DNA of 64,000 bases, from positions 1 to 64,000 of the forward strand of contig NZ_AAXY01000016.1 in NCBI RefSeq assembly GCF_000169375.1, written 5' to 3'. This document shows, one piece after another, positions 51,516 through 61,041 of this stretch; the stretch's first letter is position 1, and every line of letters starts with the position of its first letter. The position numbers were made by a program, and so were the translations under genes. This DNA is from Marinobacter sp. ELB17 (GTDB lineage Bacteria > Pseudomonadota > Gammaproteobacteria > Pseudomonadales > Oleiphilaceae). The notes beneath the pieces were generated by a model. The model did no database searches. It was not told where the DNA came from and saw only the letters and a list, made by a program, of their open reading frames with translations.

Positions 51516-52415
51516 TTACTGAGATGTGCGTGGTTCCACGACGTTGCCGGACAGCATGTCTTGGAACCGACACGGGCGATGGAGCCCGTACCCCTGTGCA
51601 AAGTCCACCCCCATTTCTTTGAGCAACTCCAGGGTTTCGTTATTTTCAACGAACTCCGCTATGGTTTTTTTCTGCAAAGTTTTCCCGATGTCGTTTATCG
51701 CCCGAACCATAGCCAAATCTGTTTGGTCCGTCGCAATGTCCCGCACGAAAACACCATCGATCTTCAGGTAATCAACGGGAAGGCGACGAAGGTAACTGAA
51801 AGACGACAGCCCGGTTCCAAAATCGTCCAACGCGAAACTGCACTTTGAGTCACCCAGAAGTGCCATAAAATTCTGGGCATCAGCAAAGTTATGAATCGCG
51901 GCTGTTTCAGTCAGCTCAAAGCAGATCTTGCCACCCGAAAGTCCGTAATGCTGCAACCGTTCGATCACGAACTCAGCGAAATCAGGCTGATCAAATGAAC
52001 GACCGGAAAGGTTGATATGGCACGCGTCCAACTCGTTCAGGTGCGCTGTATGCGCCGCAAGCTGCCGGAAGACTTCGTTAATCACCCAACGATCAATCTT
52101 GTGCGCGATACCAAACCGTTCTGCAGCTGGCAAGAAAGCACCGGGAGGAATGGTCTTGCCCTCCTTGTCTTTCAGCCGAACTAGGACTTCGTATCTCAGC
52201 CCTCTGCCACCTTTAACCGTTGGCGCTATTAACTGGGCGTCAAGAAAGAACCGGTTTTCCTGCAAAGCTACTTGGATTCGATTCAACCATTCCATCTCAA
52301 TGCGTTGTTCTGAAATCTGTACGTCATCAACGACGGAGAGGTATACCCGGTTACGGCCTTGGTTCTTTGCCACGTAACAAGCGATATCCACAGCACGCAG
52401 CATCGTGCTGATATC
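51516..52415 (-). pseudogene. C-terminal half (end of GGDEF plus EAL) of a split c-di-GMP enzyme
   Basis: This holds the last helix of a GGDEF domain (ACYVAKNQGRNRVYL) and a complete EAL phosphodiesterase domain. EAL is replaced by YEVLVRL in the first motif, with INLSGRSF, FELTETAAIHN, LDDFGTGLSSFSYLRRLPVDYLKIDG and the late E and Q residues present. Its N-terminal part lies at 54700-56235, beyond an IS91-type insertion. An internal ATG (52403) could still produce an EAL-only protein of 295 residues. Confidence 0.8.
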
Positions 52416-52526
52416 TGCAACTCCGGTTGTTGAACGGAGCCGCTACGCGGCAAAGTTGCCAACCCTCCCAAAACTAAGTATTCCCTCTCTCACCCAATTA
52501 AGGGCTACAAACGAGAGGGTTTACCC

Positions 52527-53432
52527 ATGAACGCTGCACAGCAAGCACACTACCATTCACTGTACACACAGCATGTTAATGCATTGCACCGGCAGGGAAA
52601 AGCCGCCACCACCATTGACGTTTATTCTCGAGCTGTTCGGCGTGTTACCGAGTTTTTTGACCGGTGCCCCGATACATTAACGCTCGACAATCTGAAAGAA
52701 TACTTTACCGCGCTGGTCCACTCACACTCATGGAGCACCGTTAAGGTTGATCGTAACGGGCTCCAGTTCTTTTATAAACACGTACTCAATAAAACCTGGA
52801 CCTGGGTCGATATCGTCAAGCCACCCCAAAAGAAAACCCTACCCGATATTCTCACCCAGGCTGAAATCGAGCGTGTCATTAACCATACCCGTGAGCTGCG
52901 CTACCAAACCTTTATTCTTGTCGCCTACAGCATGGGGTTGCGGCTTGGCGAAGCCTTGAACCTAAAAGTCGGCGATATCGATGGCCAGCGCATGAAGGTT
53001 CATGTGCGCTTGGGCAAAGGGCAAAAAGATCGGGTGGTCACGCTGCCCACCATCACACGAACCGCCCTGCGGTATTACTGGTCAACACACCGTCACCCAC
53101 AGTTCCTGTTTCCCAGAGGCAGAACACCCGAAGAGAGAAAATTGGCGATTGCCGTCATGGATCGCAGCGGCTTACAGAAATCGTTTAAAGCCATACTCAA
53201 AAGCTGCAACATCCATAAAGACATTACGCCTCACAGCTTGCGCCACTGCTATGGCGCACACCTCACGGCCAGCAACCTTCACCTGCGCGCGATTCAATTC
53301 GAGATGGGCCATGCCTGCCCTAAAACAACGGCCATCTACACGCAGCTGACCGATGAGGTCCATCAGAACACCCAGTTGATCATTAACACGTTAATGGACC
53401 AACTCGAAGTCAAACTCGACGGGGCGGTTTAG
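52527..53432 (+). CDS. tyrosine recombinase associated with the IS91-type element
   Basis: The 301-residue protein has an N-terminal SAM-like core-binding domain (residues ~15-95) and a catalytic domain with the R...H-x-x-R...Y residues: YSMGLRLGEALNL (R), PHSLRHCYGAHL (H-x-x-R) and CPKTTAIYTQLTD (Y). The stop overlaps no gene; the transposase starts 2 bp later, so the two are co-expressed. Such recombinase-plus-Y2 pairs are known in part of the IS91 family. Confidence 0.85.
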   Translation: MNAAQQAHYHSLYTQHVNALHRQGKAATTIDVYSRAVRRVTEFFDRCPDTLTLDNLKEYFTALVHSHSWSTVKVDRNGLQFFYKHVLNKTWTWVDIVKPPQKKTLPDILTQAEIERVINHTRELRYQTFILVAYSMGLRLGEALNLKVGDIDGQRMKVHVRLGKGQKDRVVTLPTITRTALRYYWSTHRHPQFLFPRGRTPEERKLAIAVMDRSGLQKSFKAILKSCNIHKDITPHSLRHCYGAHLTASNLHLRAIQFEMGHACPKTTAIYTQLTDEVHQNTQLIINTLMDQLEVKLDGAV

Positions 53433-53433
53433 C

Positions 53434-54489
53434 ATGAACGTAAAGGAGCTCCTTCATCGCTACGGTGATCGCTTCAAAATCAAGCACGGCAAGTCGACCA
53501 GCAAAGACCAATGGTCGGCGCTGAACGCCATGTCAGGATGCCGCGAAGGTCAATACGGCGAGGTCGCCTTGGCGTGCAAGGCGTGCGACTGGTCCGGCCG
53601 TGTCTTCCAATCCTGCGGGCATCGCGCCTGTAACCAATGTCAAAACCATAGCGCCACGCAATGGCTGGAGCGACAGCAGAACAAATTACTGCCGGTCACG
53701 TATTTTATGGTGACCTTTACGCTGCCGTTTCAATTGCGGGCCTTGGCAAAAAAACATCAGGCCGATGTCTATTCACTGATGTTCAAGTGTGCCACCGACA
53801 CGCTGAAACAATTTGCCCGCAATGATCGGCAGCTAGGTTGCGACATCGGCATGACCGGCGTGCTGCATACCCACTCTCGGCGATTAGACTATCACCCGCA
53901 CATTCATTTTATTGTGCCCGCAGGGGGATTACTAAAAAGCCGCAAAGAGTGGCGAAAAAAACGGGGCAAGTATTTGTTCAAGGAAAAGAACCTCGCCACC
54001 GTGTTTCGCGCAAGGCTGTTGCAGGCACTCAAACAAAGTGGCCTGTGGTTACCGCGTGACATTCCCAAAGCATGGATTGTCGACTGTGAGCCTGTCGGAA
54101 GCGGATTGCCGGCACTGAAATATCTATCCCGCTATCTCTACCGTGGCGTGATCAGCAACAGCAATATCATGGCCGATGATGGTGACACTATCCGCTTCCG
54201 GTATGTCAACAGTACCACCGGAAAAACCAACATCAGACAGCTACCTGGCGAGGACTTTATTGCCTTGCTGCTTCAGCATACCCTGCCCAAAGGATTCAGA
54301 CGGACGAGAGACTTTGGTTTTTTACACGGCAATGCCAAGAAAACACTGCGATGGGTGCAGTACCTGCTCAGAGTAAAGCTGCCCGCGCCAACGGCTAAAG
54401 CAAGACCGAGCTTTCTCTGCAGCTGCTGTGCTCAGCCATTATCGATTGTGGGATTTATTAGACCGAGGGTGAAGCCGCAACCGGGATAG
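53434..54489 (+). CDS. IS91-family Y2 transposase
   Basis: The 351-residue protein shows the N-terminal zinc-binding CGHRACNQCQNHSATQWL, the HUH motif in DYHPHIHFIVPAGG and the double-tyrosine segment YLSRYLYRGVIS. These are the rolling-circle nickase features of IS91 transposases. Length is slightly shorter than IS91 itself. Confidence 0.88.
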   Translation: MNVKELLHRYGDRFKIKHGKSTSKDQWSALNAMSGCREGQYGEVALACKACDWSGRVFQSCGHRACNQCQNHSATQWLERQQNKLLPVTYFMVTFTLPFQLRALAKKHQADVYSLMFKCATDTLKQFARNDRQLGCDIGMTGVLHTHSRRLDYHPHIHFIVPAGGLLKSRKEWRKKRGKYLFKEKNLATVFRARLLQALKQSGLWLPRDIPKAWIVDCEPVGSGLPALKYLSRYLYRGVISNSNIMADDGDTIRFRYVNSTTGKTNIRQLPGEDFIALLLQHTLPKGFRRTRDFGFLHGNAKKTLRWVQYLLRVKLPAPTAKARPSFLCSCCAQPLSIVGFIRPRVKPQPG

Positions 54490-54699
54490 CAGAGCGACAG
54501 CAACAACAGGTAGCAGCATCAAGCCATCCCAGCAGGAGACCAGAAACACCCATGACAATGACCTTATTTTTTTATCGTGATAGCCGCGAGGTTTAGGCTC
54601 GTCTCAAAGAAATAGCGGCGTTTTATAACGTCGCTATTTCCCTCAAGTTCATTTTAGATATTTGCTATATAGAGAGTGTCGAGGCCGGCCGGGCTCGTT

Positions 54700-56235
54700 C
54701 AACAACCGAATAAGTCGCGGCAAGCGCGACTTATCCTTATTCGTTATAGGTACAACACCAATACTGCAGCTCACACTATGGCTTCGGCCTTCCCACGTGA
54801 ACACCATGTCCTCAAGCGCTGCACGAAGCTTTTCCGTAATGCCCGCCGCGGCGTCCATCGTAAGGTTGCGCAGAATGATGCCGAACTCGTCTCCGCCAAG
54901 TCGCGCCAGAACGTCACTCTCACGCAGTGAATGACGGGCTATAGCAGCGACTTGCCGCAGCAACTCATCGCCTGCCAGATGACCCGATGTGTCATTTACA
55001 ATTTTGAATTGATCCAGATCGACGAAACACAAGGCATGGGCGCCGTGTTCTGTTTGCGCCTGACTCACCACATGCTTCAGGTGACGCTCGAACGCTCGAC
55101 GATTTATCAGTCCGGTCAGCTCATCGTGATTCGCCTGATAGTTTAATTCCTTTGACATGCGATAGGATTCGGAAACATCTTCCAAAACAACGATATAGTT
55201 GGTCGTGCGGGTTTTTTGGTAGTGACCGATAGACACGGTCAGTCGTGCCCAGAGTGAGCCTCCGCTGGAATTCATCAGACGCTGCTGAAAAGTATAACTA
55301 TTGGTGTTTCCAGACATCACTTCCTGTTGCTGTAGCCGACCGGACTCCCAATCTTCGGGATGCAACAGATCTTTGTAACGCATGACAAGTAATTGGGGTT
55401 TTGAATAACCCAAAATCTTGCTGAGAGTCTCGTTGACATCAAGCACATTGCCCTCGCTATTAATCTGAGCGATGCCAACGGCTGCCTGTTCGAATATAGC
55501 GCGAAAGTTCTGTGCGGAGCGTCGAACCGATCGTGTCAGGCGCGCACTGATTTGCCACGCCATAAATGCCAGAAACAGCAGGAAGATGATGCTTACAATA
55601 GACAATACGTCTGCTGCCCATCTGGCCGCATTGCCCATTGCCTCACGAAACTGCAACGAAAATATTTGCAGCCCATCGTTTGCTGCCGTCAGTTGTTGAC
55701 GCAGTAATGCTATTTGAGTCAGATCAGGCTGCGCTACCGACCAGTTCATTTCCAGGGCATCACCAATTGCAACGAGTTCAAGCAGACCGGGGTCTGTTTG
55801 TTGCCATGCAACAATAGCCTTCTGGAAGGCATCGATGTCGGACAAATTGCGCACCAGCCAGATCATGCCATCCACATCATCCGGATGGTTCCTGCCACCG
55901 ATCAGGCCTGCTCGGGCCGCCTCGGCATCCAATGATTCACCTTCCATAGCCAGACGTGCTTTGCGGTCAGAAAGCGGAATGGAAAGCCAGCTTCTGGCTT
56001 GCTCCAAATCCAGGGGATCACCGGAACGAGCGTACCGGTCTAAATAGATCACAGCGCTCAGCTGTGATCTGGACCAAATGCTTTCGCCACCCGTGTACGC
56101 CGCGACTGCGGCTTGTACCTGAACAATGGAAACTGCAAAACCGATGGCGATCAGAATCAGGGCAAAAAGTCCCACAAACATGCCGGCTATTTTTAATCGT
56201 GGAGGCTGCCGATACTGGCTATGTAGTCCTGTCAT
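54700..56235 (-). pseudogene. N-terminal half of a split sensor GGDEF-EAL protein
   Basis: The start at 56235 gives a membrane-anchored sensor: membrane helices near 16-38 and 212-234 around a periplasmic region, a PAS domain (~245-360, VGIAQINSEGNVLDVNETLSKILGYS) and a GGDEF diguanylate cyclase (LTGLINRRAFERHL, LARLGGDEFGIIL). The frame leaves the GGDEF domain after SIGVVPITN and ends at 54649 in unrelated sequence. The missing part continues at 52415. The truncated product retains its GGDEF motif and might be made. Confidence 0.82.
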
Positions 56236-56600
56236 TTTCTTTCCCTGCTCATGGCCGGACGGCGCAAGGGTCGCTCAACAGGACCGCCGGATTTCTGATC
56301 TATTGAGTCAGAGCGAACTCTACTCATAAGGGTGGATACGATTTGAGTGTAGTCGACTGTTGATAGTATCAGAACGTGAAGGTCACACGGAGTCAATGAT
56401 CAAGTAAAGCGAGTACTGGGGTTAACGACAGTTACATTGAATTTTGTAAGACAATGAGTTGTTGCAAAACAGAATGTGTAGTTATCAGTTTGAACGTCAT
56501 GACCAGCGTGACAGGAGTGGATTAATACGTCAGGGTTACAGGAAAAGCATGGTCGTCATCAATGTCTAAACTTGCGCTAGCAGTCTAGCGGTGGGGACGC
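56236..56600. other. non-coding region upstream of the sensor gene
   Basis: No gene supported. It should hold the promoter of the sensor gene (read leftward) and ends at the IS66 fragment. Confidence 0.4.
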
Positions 56601-56910
56601 CTTTATTAATGACTTGGGCTGGCACCGGAGCCTGGATCAGGGTTTCGCACTGTTCGCAGGCCCTCTTGCCTCGGATACGGCGCTCCACCGTGAACTCGCC
56701 GGGGACGTAATCCAGTTTTTCGCTGATGTCTTCCCCCACCCGCTTAAGCTGGCAGCCGCAGCAACACTGGATGTTCTAAGGCTCGTGGCGGATCAGGCTG
56801 CGGGGAAGTTCAGGCGGTAGCGGTGCGCGTTTCGGCTGTTTTTTAGGTTGGGCAGGTGCTTTTATGGCCGTTAGCTGTGCCAGTTCGGCTTCGATGGCGG
56901 CAACGGACCG
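56600..56910 (-). pseudogene. IS66-family tnpC fragment
   Basis: Reading leftward gives AAIEAELAQLTAIKAPAQP, then an in-frame TAG, then CCCGCQLKRVGEDISEKLDYVPGEFTVERRIRGKRACEQCETLIQAPVPAQVI. This is the N-terminal and zinc-finger part of IS66 TnpC. Both the rest of the transposase and an intact start are missing. Confidence 0.8.
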
Positions 56911-56989
56911 GCCAAGTTAATTGTCGCGCTGCATTTACGGTATTGAAAGTCAGAGATCAACGACATAGGCCGCCATCGCGGTGCGACTT

Positions 56990-57118
56990 TGTCAAAAAAC
57001 ACACAGTATCAAAAAATTATGATTGTAAACTTTAAAAATTATCAAACTTCACCTCCAAAAATGGCCAAAAATCTATATTTAAAGCGATTTTTTTATCAAA
57101 CTTTAATGTCCGCTGACA
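56990..57118 (-). repeat. orphan right end of an older element of the first Tn7-like family
   Basis: The last 26 bp (57093-57118) equal the right end of the complete element at 50681-50706. A further TATCAAACTT copy lies at about 57040. ATATC follows at 57119-57123. No matching left end of its own remains. Confidence 0.85.
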
Positions 57119-57437
57119 ATATCTGTACTCGCTTGGGTATTCGTCATCCTCAGGTTCGTGGCCTTCTGACCGTCGTTTCAACCGATCTTTTGATCGACCT
57201 GTTTTCGGGTAAGCAACTGGCGATTGCCGTCTAACCCTCATCAGAACTAGCAAAGTTAAGAGTTATCGAAAAACTCCCAATTGAAAAAACGTTCCGGGAA
57301 GCTCGCGGGGTCGAGTGAAGACTTCTCACACAGAGGGAAGTGCCGGCTGAAGCTTCACCCCCAAACCAAGGTGACACGGGTGTGCGCACAGCTCGATGAC
57401 CAATATGGACCAGACCCCGGGGTGAATAATGCTTCTT
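57119..57437 (+). pseudogene. decayed tnsA copy
   Basis: Closely related to 15854-16399 of the intact tnsA, starting within the codons for D-I-C-A-R-L-G-I-R and running to the tnsB start. It has an early stop, at least two internal deletions and a missing 5' part. The 16 bases directly upstream of its first base survive at 15458-15473, next to glmS. Confidence 0.85.
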
Positions 57438-57947
57438 AATCGAGTTTTCAGCGATCCTGATACAAATAGACGTTACAGAGTCGTTCTCGAGCACCTGAGC
57501 GACTTAATGCTGATAGATGTAGACAGCGAGAAAGCCAGCTCCTAATATCTAATGATAAGTAAAAGCTTTACATCAATCGTCAACTTCGCCGTTATCGGCG
57601 GAGGGGAATAGCACCAAATGCGTTAGCGCCGGACTACTATAAATGCGGAGCTGTTTCGCATGGTGCTCGATGGCTTTTATCTGACCAATGAAAAGGGGCA
57701 GTTAACAGCGGCGAAGGACAAAGCTGTTGGCCTTTTTAAAGCACGATATCCCACTGCCACAGAATCGGCAGTGCCCGCACTGAAGCAGTTTCGGTATTTC
57801 TTTCACACTAACGATCAGAATAGCGTAGTCGCGCGGGAGCGATCTGCGAGCGGTTCTTCAACACAATTCAGAGCCAGTTCCGGCCTTTCGTGGTTGTTGT
57901 CTATAACACCCAGCATGTTATGGAAGGCTATGACCTTGCCCGGGTGA
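57429..57947 (+). pseudogene. decayed tnsB copy
   Basis: Segments match the start of intact tnsB (LLNRVFSDPDTNRRYRVVLEHLSDLMLIDVDSEKA), its middle (MVLDGFYLTNEK, FKARYPTATESAVPALKQFRYFF) and the region after the second catalytic Asp (ICERFFNTIQSQFRP, VVYNTQHVMEGYDLA), with large deletions and frameshifts between. No function can remain. Confidence 0.85.
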
Positions 57948-58240
57948 TGCAGGGTTCCCGCGATGATCATTTCCATTGTGGTGCTTTTCCTCAGCAGCTT
58001 GCGACAATACGCGGAACAGCCGCTCATCCGTTGCTTAAACTAGTTATAGCTGAGTCAACATAGCCCCTTATCACGACAAACGTGATTATGGTTGCGCTGC
58101 ATGGTCAGTCACGTGCTCTCACACTGGTGAGCAACCTCATTTCGGAACAGGATTGGCTTTGCGGCTCTTTCAGAGGAGTAGCGATAGCGCTTCAGCGCAG
58201 CTGGTCAATCCTGCCAATAATAAAGAAGGCATCAACAGCT
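57948..58240. other. right border of the attTn7 island and leader of dpaL
   Basis: The first ~130 bp look like the end of an unidentified insertion sequence or deleted gene. The boundary between island debris and native chromosome falls here. AGAAGG at 58223-58228 is the likely dpaL ribosome-binding site. Confidence 0.4.
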
Positions 58241-59431
58241 ATGCTAGACCTCACAGGAAGACTGACTCATTTCGCTAATCCGAAGGCCGACACCAAGCTT
58301 GCCTATAGCCAGAGCCAAAAGGATGTGCTCTGCGTGGCGGCAAGTGGTGATGCGATTCGCGATATCAAAACTTGGCCAGGTTACGCGGTAACGCCTTTGT
58401 ATTCATTCGAGTCTCTGGCGGCTGATGTCGATTTAGCGTGTATCTGGTATAAGGATGAATCCCGTCGCTTCGATTTGAAGAGCTTCAAGGCACTGGGTGG
58501 AGCCTACGCAGTGGCGCGTCAGTTGCAGTTGGCACTGGAGCAAAAAACGGGCACCCGTCCAGATATTGCTGATTTGCTAAAGGGTTGTTGGAAAACCGAA
58601 GTGGCGGAAATAGTGGTGAGTTGCGCGACAGATGGCAATCATGGCCGATCCGTGGCTTGGGGCGCGCAGATGTTTGGCTGCGGGTGTGTGATTTATGTCC
58701 ATCGCGATGTAACTGAAGGCCGAAAGCAGGCAATGGAAGCATATGATGCAGAAGTCATCCGTATTAGCGGGAATTATGACGAATCTGTACGCCAAGCGGA
58801 TGCAGATGCTAAGGCACATGGTCGCATTATCGTCTCTGATACGAGTTATGAAGGCTACATGGAAATTCCCAAGGATGTGGGTCTGGGCTATACCGTGATG
58901 CTGGCTGAGATCGTCGAGCAATTGGATGGAGAAATCCCAACCCACGTCTTTATTCAGGGCGGTGTTGGTGGTTTGGCAGCGGCCGTATTCGGTTATTTTT
59001 GGGATTTGTGGGGTGAAAAGCGCCCGCGCTTTGTCGTGGTTGAGCCTGAAAAAGCGAACTGCCTGCAACAAAGTGCCCGTGCAGGCGAGCCTGTAGTTGT
59101 GGAAGGGGATCTGGAAACGTTGATGGCTGGGCTGGCATGTGGCGAAGTCTCGCTACTTGCATGGAAAATTCTTGAAACCGGTGCCAATGATTTTATGACC
59201 CTGAGCGAGGATGCGATACCGTTGACGATGCGCATGCTGGCTAAGGGCTATCGTCACGACCAAGCCGTAGAGGCTGGCGAATCAGCGGTACCGGGACTAG
59301 CAGCGGCGATTCGCGCGCGTCAGAGCGGCGAATTTTCGGCGGCACTTGGGTTGGATCGTGATAGTACGGTCTTGGTGCTGGGTACTGAGGGTGCGACTGA
59401 CCCCGAGCTATATCAACAGTTAGTTGGATGA
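58241..59431 (+). CDS. dpaL: diaminopropionate ammonia-lyase
   Basis: A PLP enzyme that splits 2,3-diaminopropionate to pyruvate and two ammonia. ATG 58241 gives 396 residues; a longer open frame upstream has no support. The PLP lysine lies in DLKSFKALGGAYA (~residue 82), CATDGNHGRSVAWGAQMFG binds phosphate and VFIQGGVGGLAAAV is the glycine loop, all typical of the YgeX group. It is followed by a terminator and the convergent Lrp gene, which may regulate it. Confidence 0.88.
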   Translation: MLDLTGRLTHFANPKADTKLAYSQSQKDVLCVAASGDAIRDIKTWPGYAVTPLYSFESLAADVDLACIWYKDESRRFDLKSFKALGGAYAVARQLQLALEQKTGTRPDIADLLKGCWKTEVAEIVVSCATDGNHGRSVAWGAQMFGCGCVIYVHRDVTEGRKQAMEAYDAEVIRISGNYDESVRQADADAKAHGRIIVSDTSYEGYMEIPKDVGLGYTVMLAEIVEQLDGEIPTHVFIQGGVGGLAAAVFGYFWDLWGEKRPRFVVVEPEKANCLQQSARAGEPVVVEGDLETLMAGLACGEVSLLAWKILETGANDFMTLSEDAIPLTMRMLAKGYRHDQAVEAGESAVPGLAAAIRARQSGEFSAALGLDRDSTVLVLGTEGATDPELYQQLVG

Positions 59432-59446
59432 GCCCCATTAGTCTTG

Positions 59447-59475
59447 AATAGGCGGCCTAGTGACCGCCTATTTTT
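59447..59475 (+). terminator. intrinsic terminator after dpaL
   Basis: AATAGGCGG (59447-59455) pairs with CCGCCTATT (59464-59472) around an 8-base loop, followed by TTT. It lies between convergent genes. Confidence 0.8.
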
Positions 59476-59512
59476 ACGCGTTTTCAAGCATGTGCTGTTT
59501 CTAGCGTGCGTT

Positions 59513-59989
59513 CTAATCCTTTTTTTCTTCTACCGGTACGGTTAAGCCGACCTTTACCGGGTCCATAACAACGTGCGTCTGGAAACTGCGCACGTTAGTA
59601 TTTTCGAAAAATGCGTCGCTGGTGAATCGCTCATAATCTTCCATATCGAAGGCGGTCACTACGAGTATGAAATCAGCACTACCCGTCACGTAGTAACACT
59701 GCTGTACCTCCTCCCGTTTTTTCATTTCCTTCTTGAACAAATCCATTAGATCAGAACGTTCGCGCTCCAAGCTGACCTGTACGATCAACGTTACATTTCG
59801 GCCGAGCGCCTTAGCGTTCACACATGATACATCGGCGCTGATAATTTGCTGTTCACGCATTCGTTTGACTCGGCGCTGAACAGCAGCTGGTGATAAACCA
59901 ACTTGTTCGGCTATCTGGTCAGAGGTGGTGCGGTTTGAACCTTGCATGATCCTGAGGATGTTGCGGTCAAAATTGTCGATTGAGCTCAT
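59513..59989 (-). CDS. Lrp/AsnC-family transcriptional regulator
   Basis: ATG 59989 gives 158 residues: an N-terminal helix-turn-helix (NILRIMQGSNRTTSDQIAEQVGLSPAAVQRRVKRMR) and a C-terminal RAM ligand-binding domain (CYYVTGSADFILVVTAFDMEDYERF). Further upstream in-frame ATGs exist (60004, 60082). It lies between dpaL and the divergent isomerase-amidohydrolase-TRAP genes, so it probably responds to an amino acid and controls both. Confidence 0.88.
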   Translation of the reverse strand: MSSIDNFDRNILRIMQGSNRTTSDQIAEQVGLSPAAVQRRVKRMREQQIISADVSCVNAKALGRNVTLIVQVSLERERSDLMDLFKKEMKKREEVQQCYYVTGSADFILVVTAFDMEDYERFTSDAFFENTNVRSFQTHVVMDPVKVGLTVPVEEKKD

Positions 59990-60225
59990 GTTGGATGCCT
60001 GCATTGCTTGGGTCTGCGTAATAAGTGCTAGTGCGGCACGTGCTCTATGAATTCTGGTAAGTGAGAGGTGTGATGAAAACACATATATACGTGGATTTGC
60101 ATATTTTCCTCATCCTCGGGTGCAAATTGTGTGAATTCCTGCAAATCAGTTGCGTAGCATTGTTGTAGCTAATCGGGCACTAGCATCAAAGCCATAAGCC
60201 CAATAGGGCGCGTGAGAATAAAATA

Positions 60226-61041
60226 ATGAAAATAGAGACATTATCACCGCGTTATGCAATGGATCACTTGGCCCCACTAGGTCGGGTTGGCGTCATTACT
60301 CTTGCGACAGACTTCAATATTGAGCAGGACTTGCGGCGCATATACCCTAGTGGAGTAGAAATGTTCACCAGCCGGGTGCGCAATTATAACCCGCTAACAA
60401 TCGAAAATCTGCGCATCATGGCGCCGGGTATAAGCGCTGCCGCTGATGCCATTCTGCCTGGCACATCGCTAGATGTTGTTATTTACGCGTGCACTTCCGG
60501 CACAGTAGCCATAGGCAGCGAGCGGGTAACAGAATTAGTTCATGCGGTCCGGCCGGGAGTAATCGTTACTAATCCTGTCACGGCGGCTTTCGCTGCGTTC
60601 ACTGAACTAAATTCTAAGCGAATTTCGATCCTTACGCCCTACACCCAAGCCGTTAACGAGGACGTGATACGAGTGTTTTCGCGTTCTGACTGCGAGGTGC
60701 TCAACATCGCTGGCTTCGGATTTGAAGACGACACAGCCATGACCTTCATTAGCCCGCGAGACATTGAAGAAGCGGCGATCCAAGCCTGCGATCCTGATTC
60801 CGATTTGTTGTTTATCTCATGTACCGCGTTGCGTAGCGCCCAACTTGTTGAGCGTATCGAACGACAGCTGGGAAAACCTGTGATTACCAGTAATCAGTTA
60901 TTGGCATGGCACAGCCTGCGTTTACTGCAGTACTCGAGTGCAGTGTCCGGCTACGGTCATTTACTGTCCTGTCATCTTTCCCCTACACCCGATTGCAATC
61001 ATTTTGCGGCGCATACGCCGCCGTTGGAGGTCTCCTCATGA
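60226..61041 (+). CDS. maleate isomerase / Asp-Glu racemase superfamily enzyme
   Basis: The 271-residue protein has the two catalytic cysteines of this superfamily in IYACTSGTVAIGSER and LFISCTALRSAQLVERIE. It is closest in pattern to the maleate isomerase/arylmalonate decarboxylase group, which includes EutA of ectoine utilisation clusters. The ATG is preceded by GAGAATAAAATA, a weak site. It overlaps the amidohydrolase gene by 4 bp (ATGA). Confidence 0.75.
   Translation: MKIETLSPRYAMDHLAPLGRVGVITLATDFNIEQDLRRIYPSGVEMFTSRVRNYNPLTIENLRIMAPGISAAADAILPGTSLDVVIYACTSGTVAIGSERVTELVHAVRPGVIVTNPVTAAFAAFTELNSKRISILTPYTQAVNEDVIRVFSRSDCEVLNIAGFGFEDDTAMTFISPRDIEEAAIQACDPDSDLLFISCTALRSAQLVERIERQLGKPVITSNQLLAWHSLRLLQYSSAVSGYGHLLSCHLSPTPDCNHFAAHTPPLEVSS

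Larger units (their letters stand above)
52430..54650 (+). mobile_element. IS91-family element with accessory tyrosine recombinase
   Basis: The element carries a tyrosine recombinase gene and a Y2 HUH transposase gene. It ends near a hairpin (AAATAGCGGCG/CGTCGCTATTT, 54610-54639) and CAAGTTC (54644-54650), the type of end used in rolling-circle IS91 transposition. TTGTTGAAC near 52428-52436 provides the GAAC-type target on the other side. Exact limits are uncertain. It splits a GGDEF-EAL gene. Confidence 0.7.

Noticed and set aside
56614..56820. A 68-codon + strand frame
   Set aside because: It is the antisense of an IS66 TnpC fragment.
57660..57947. A 95-codon frame as a small gene
   Set aside because: It is a piece of the decayed tnsB joined across a deletion.
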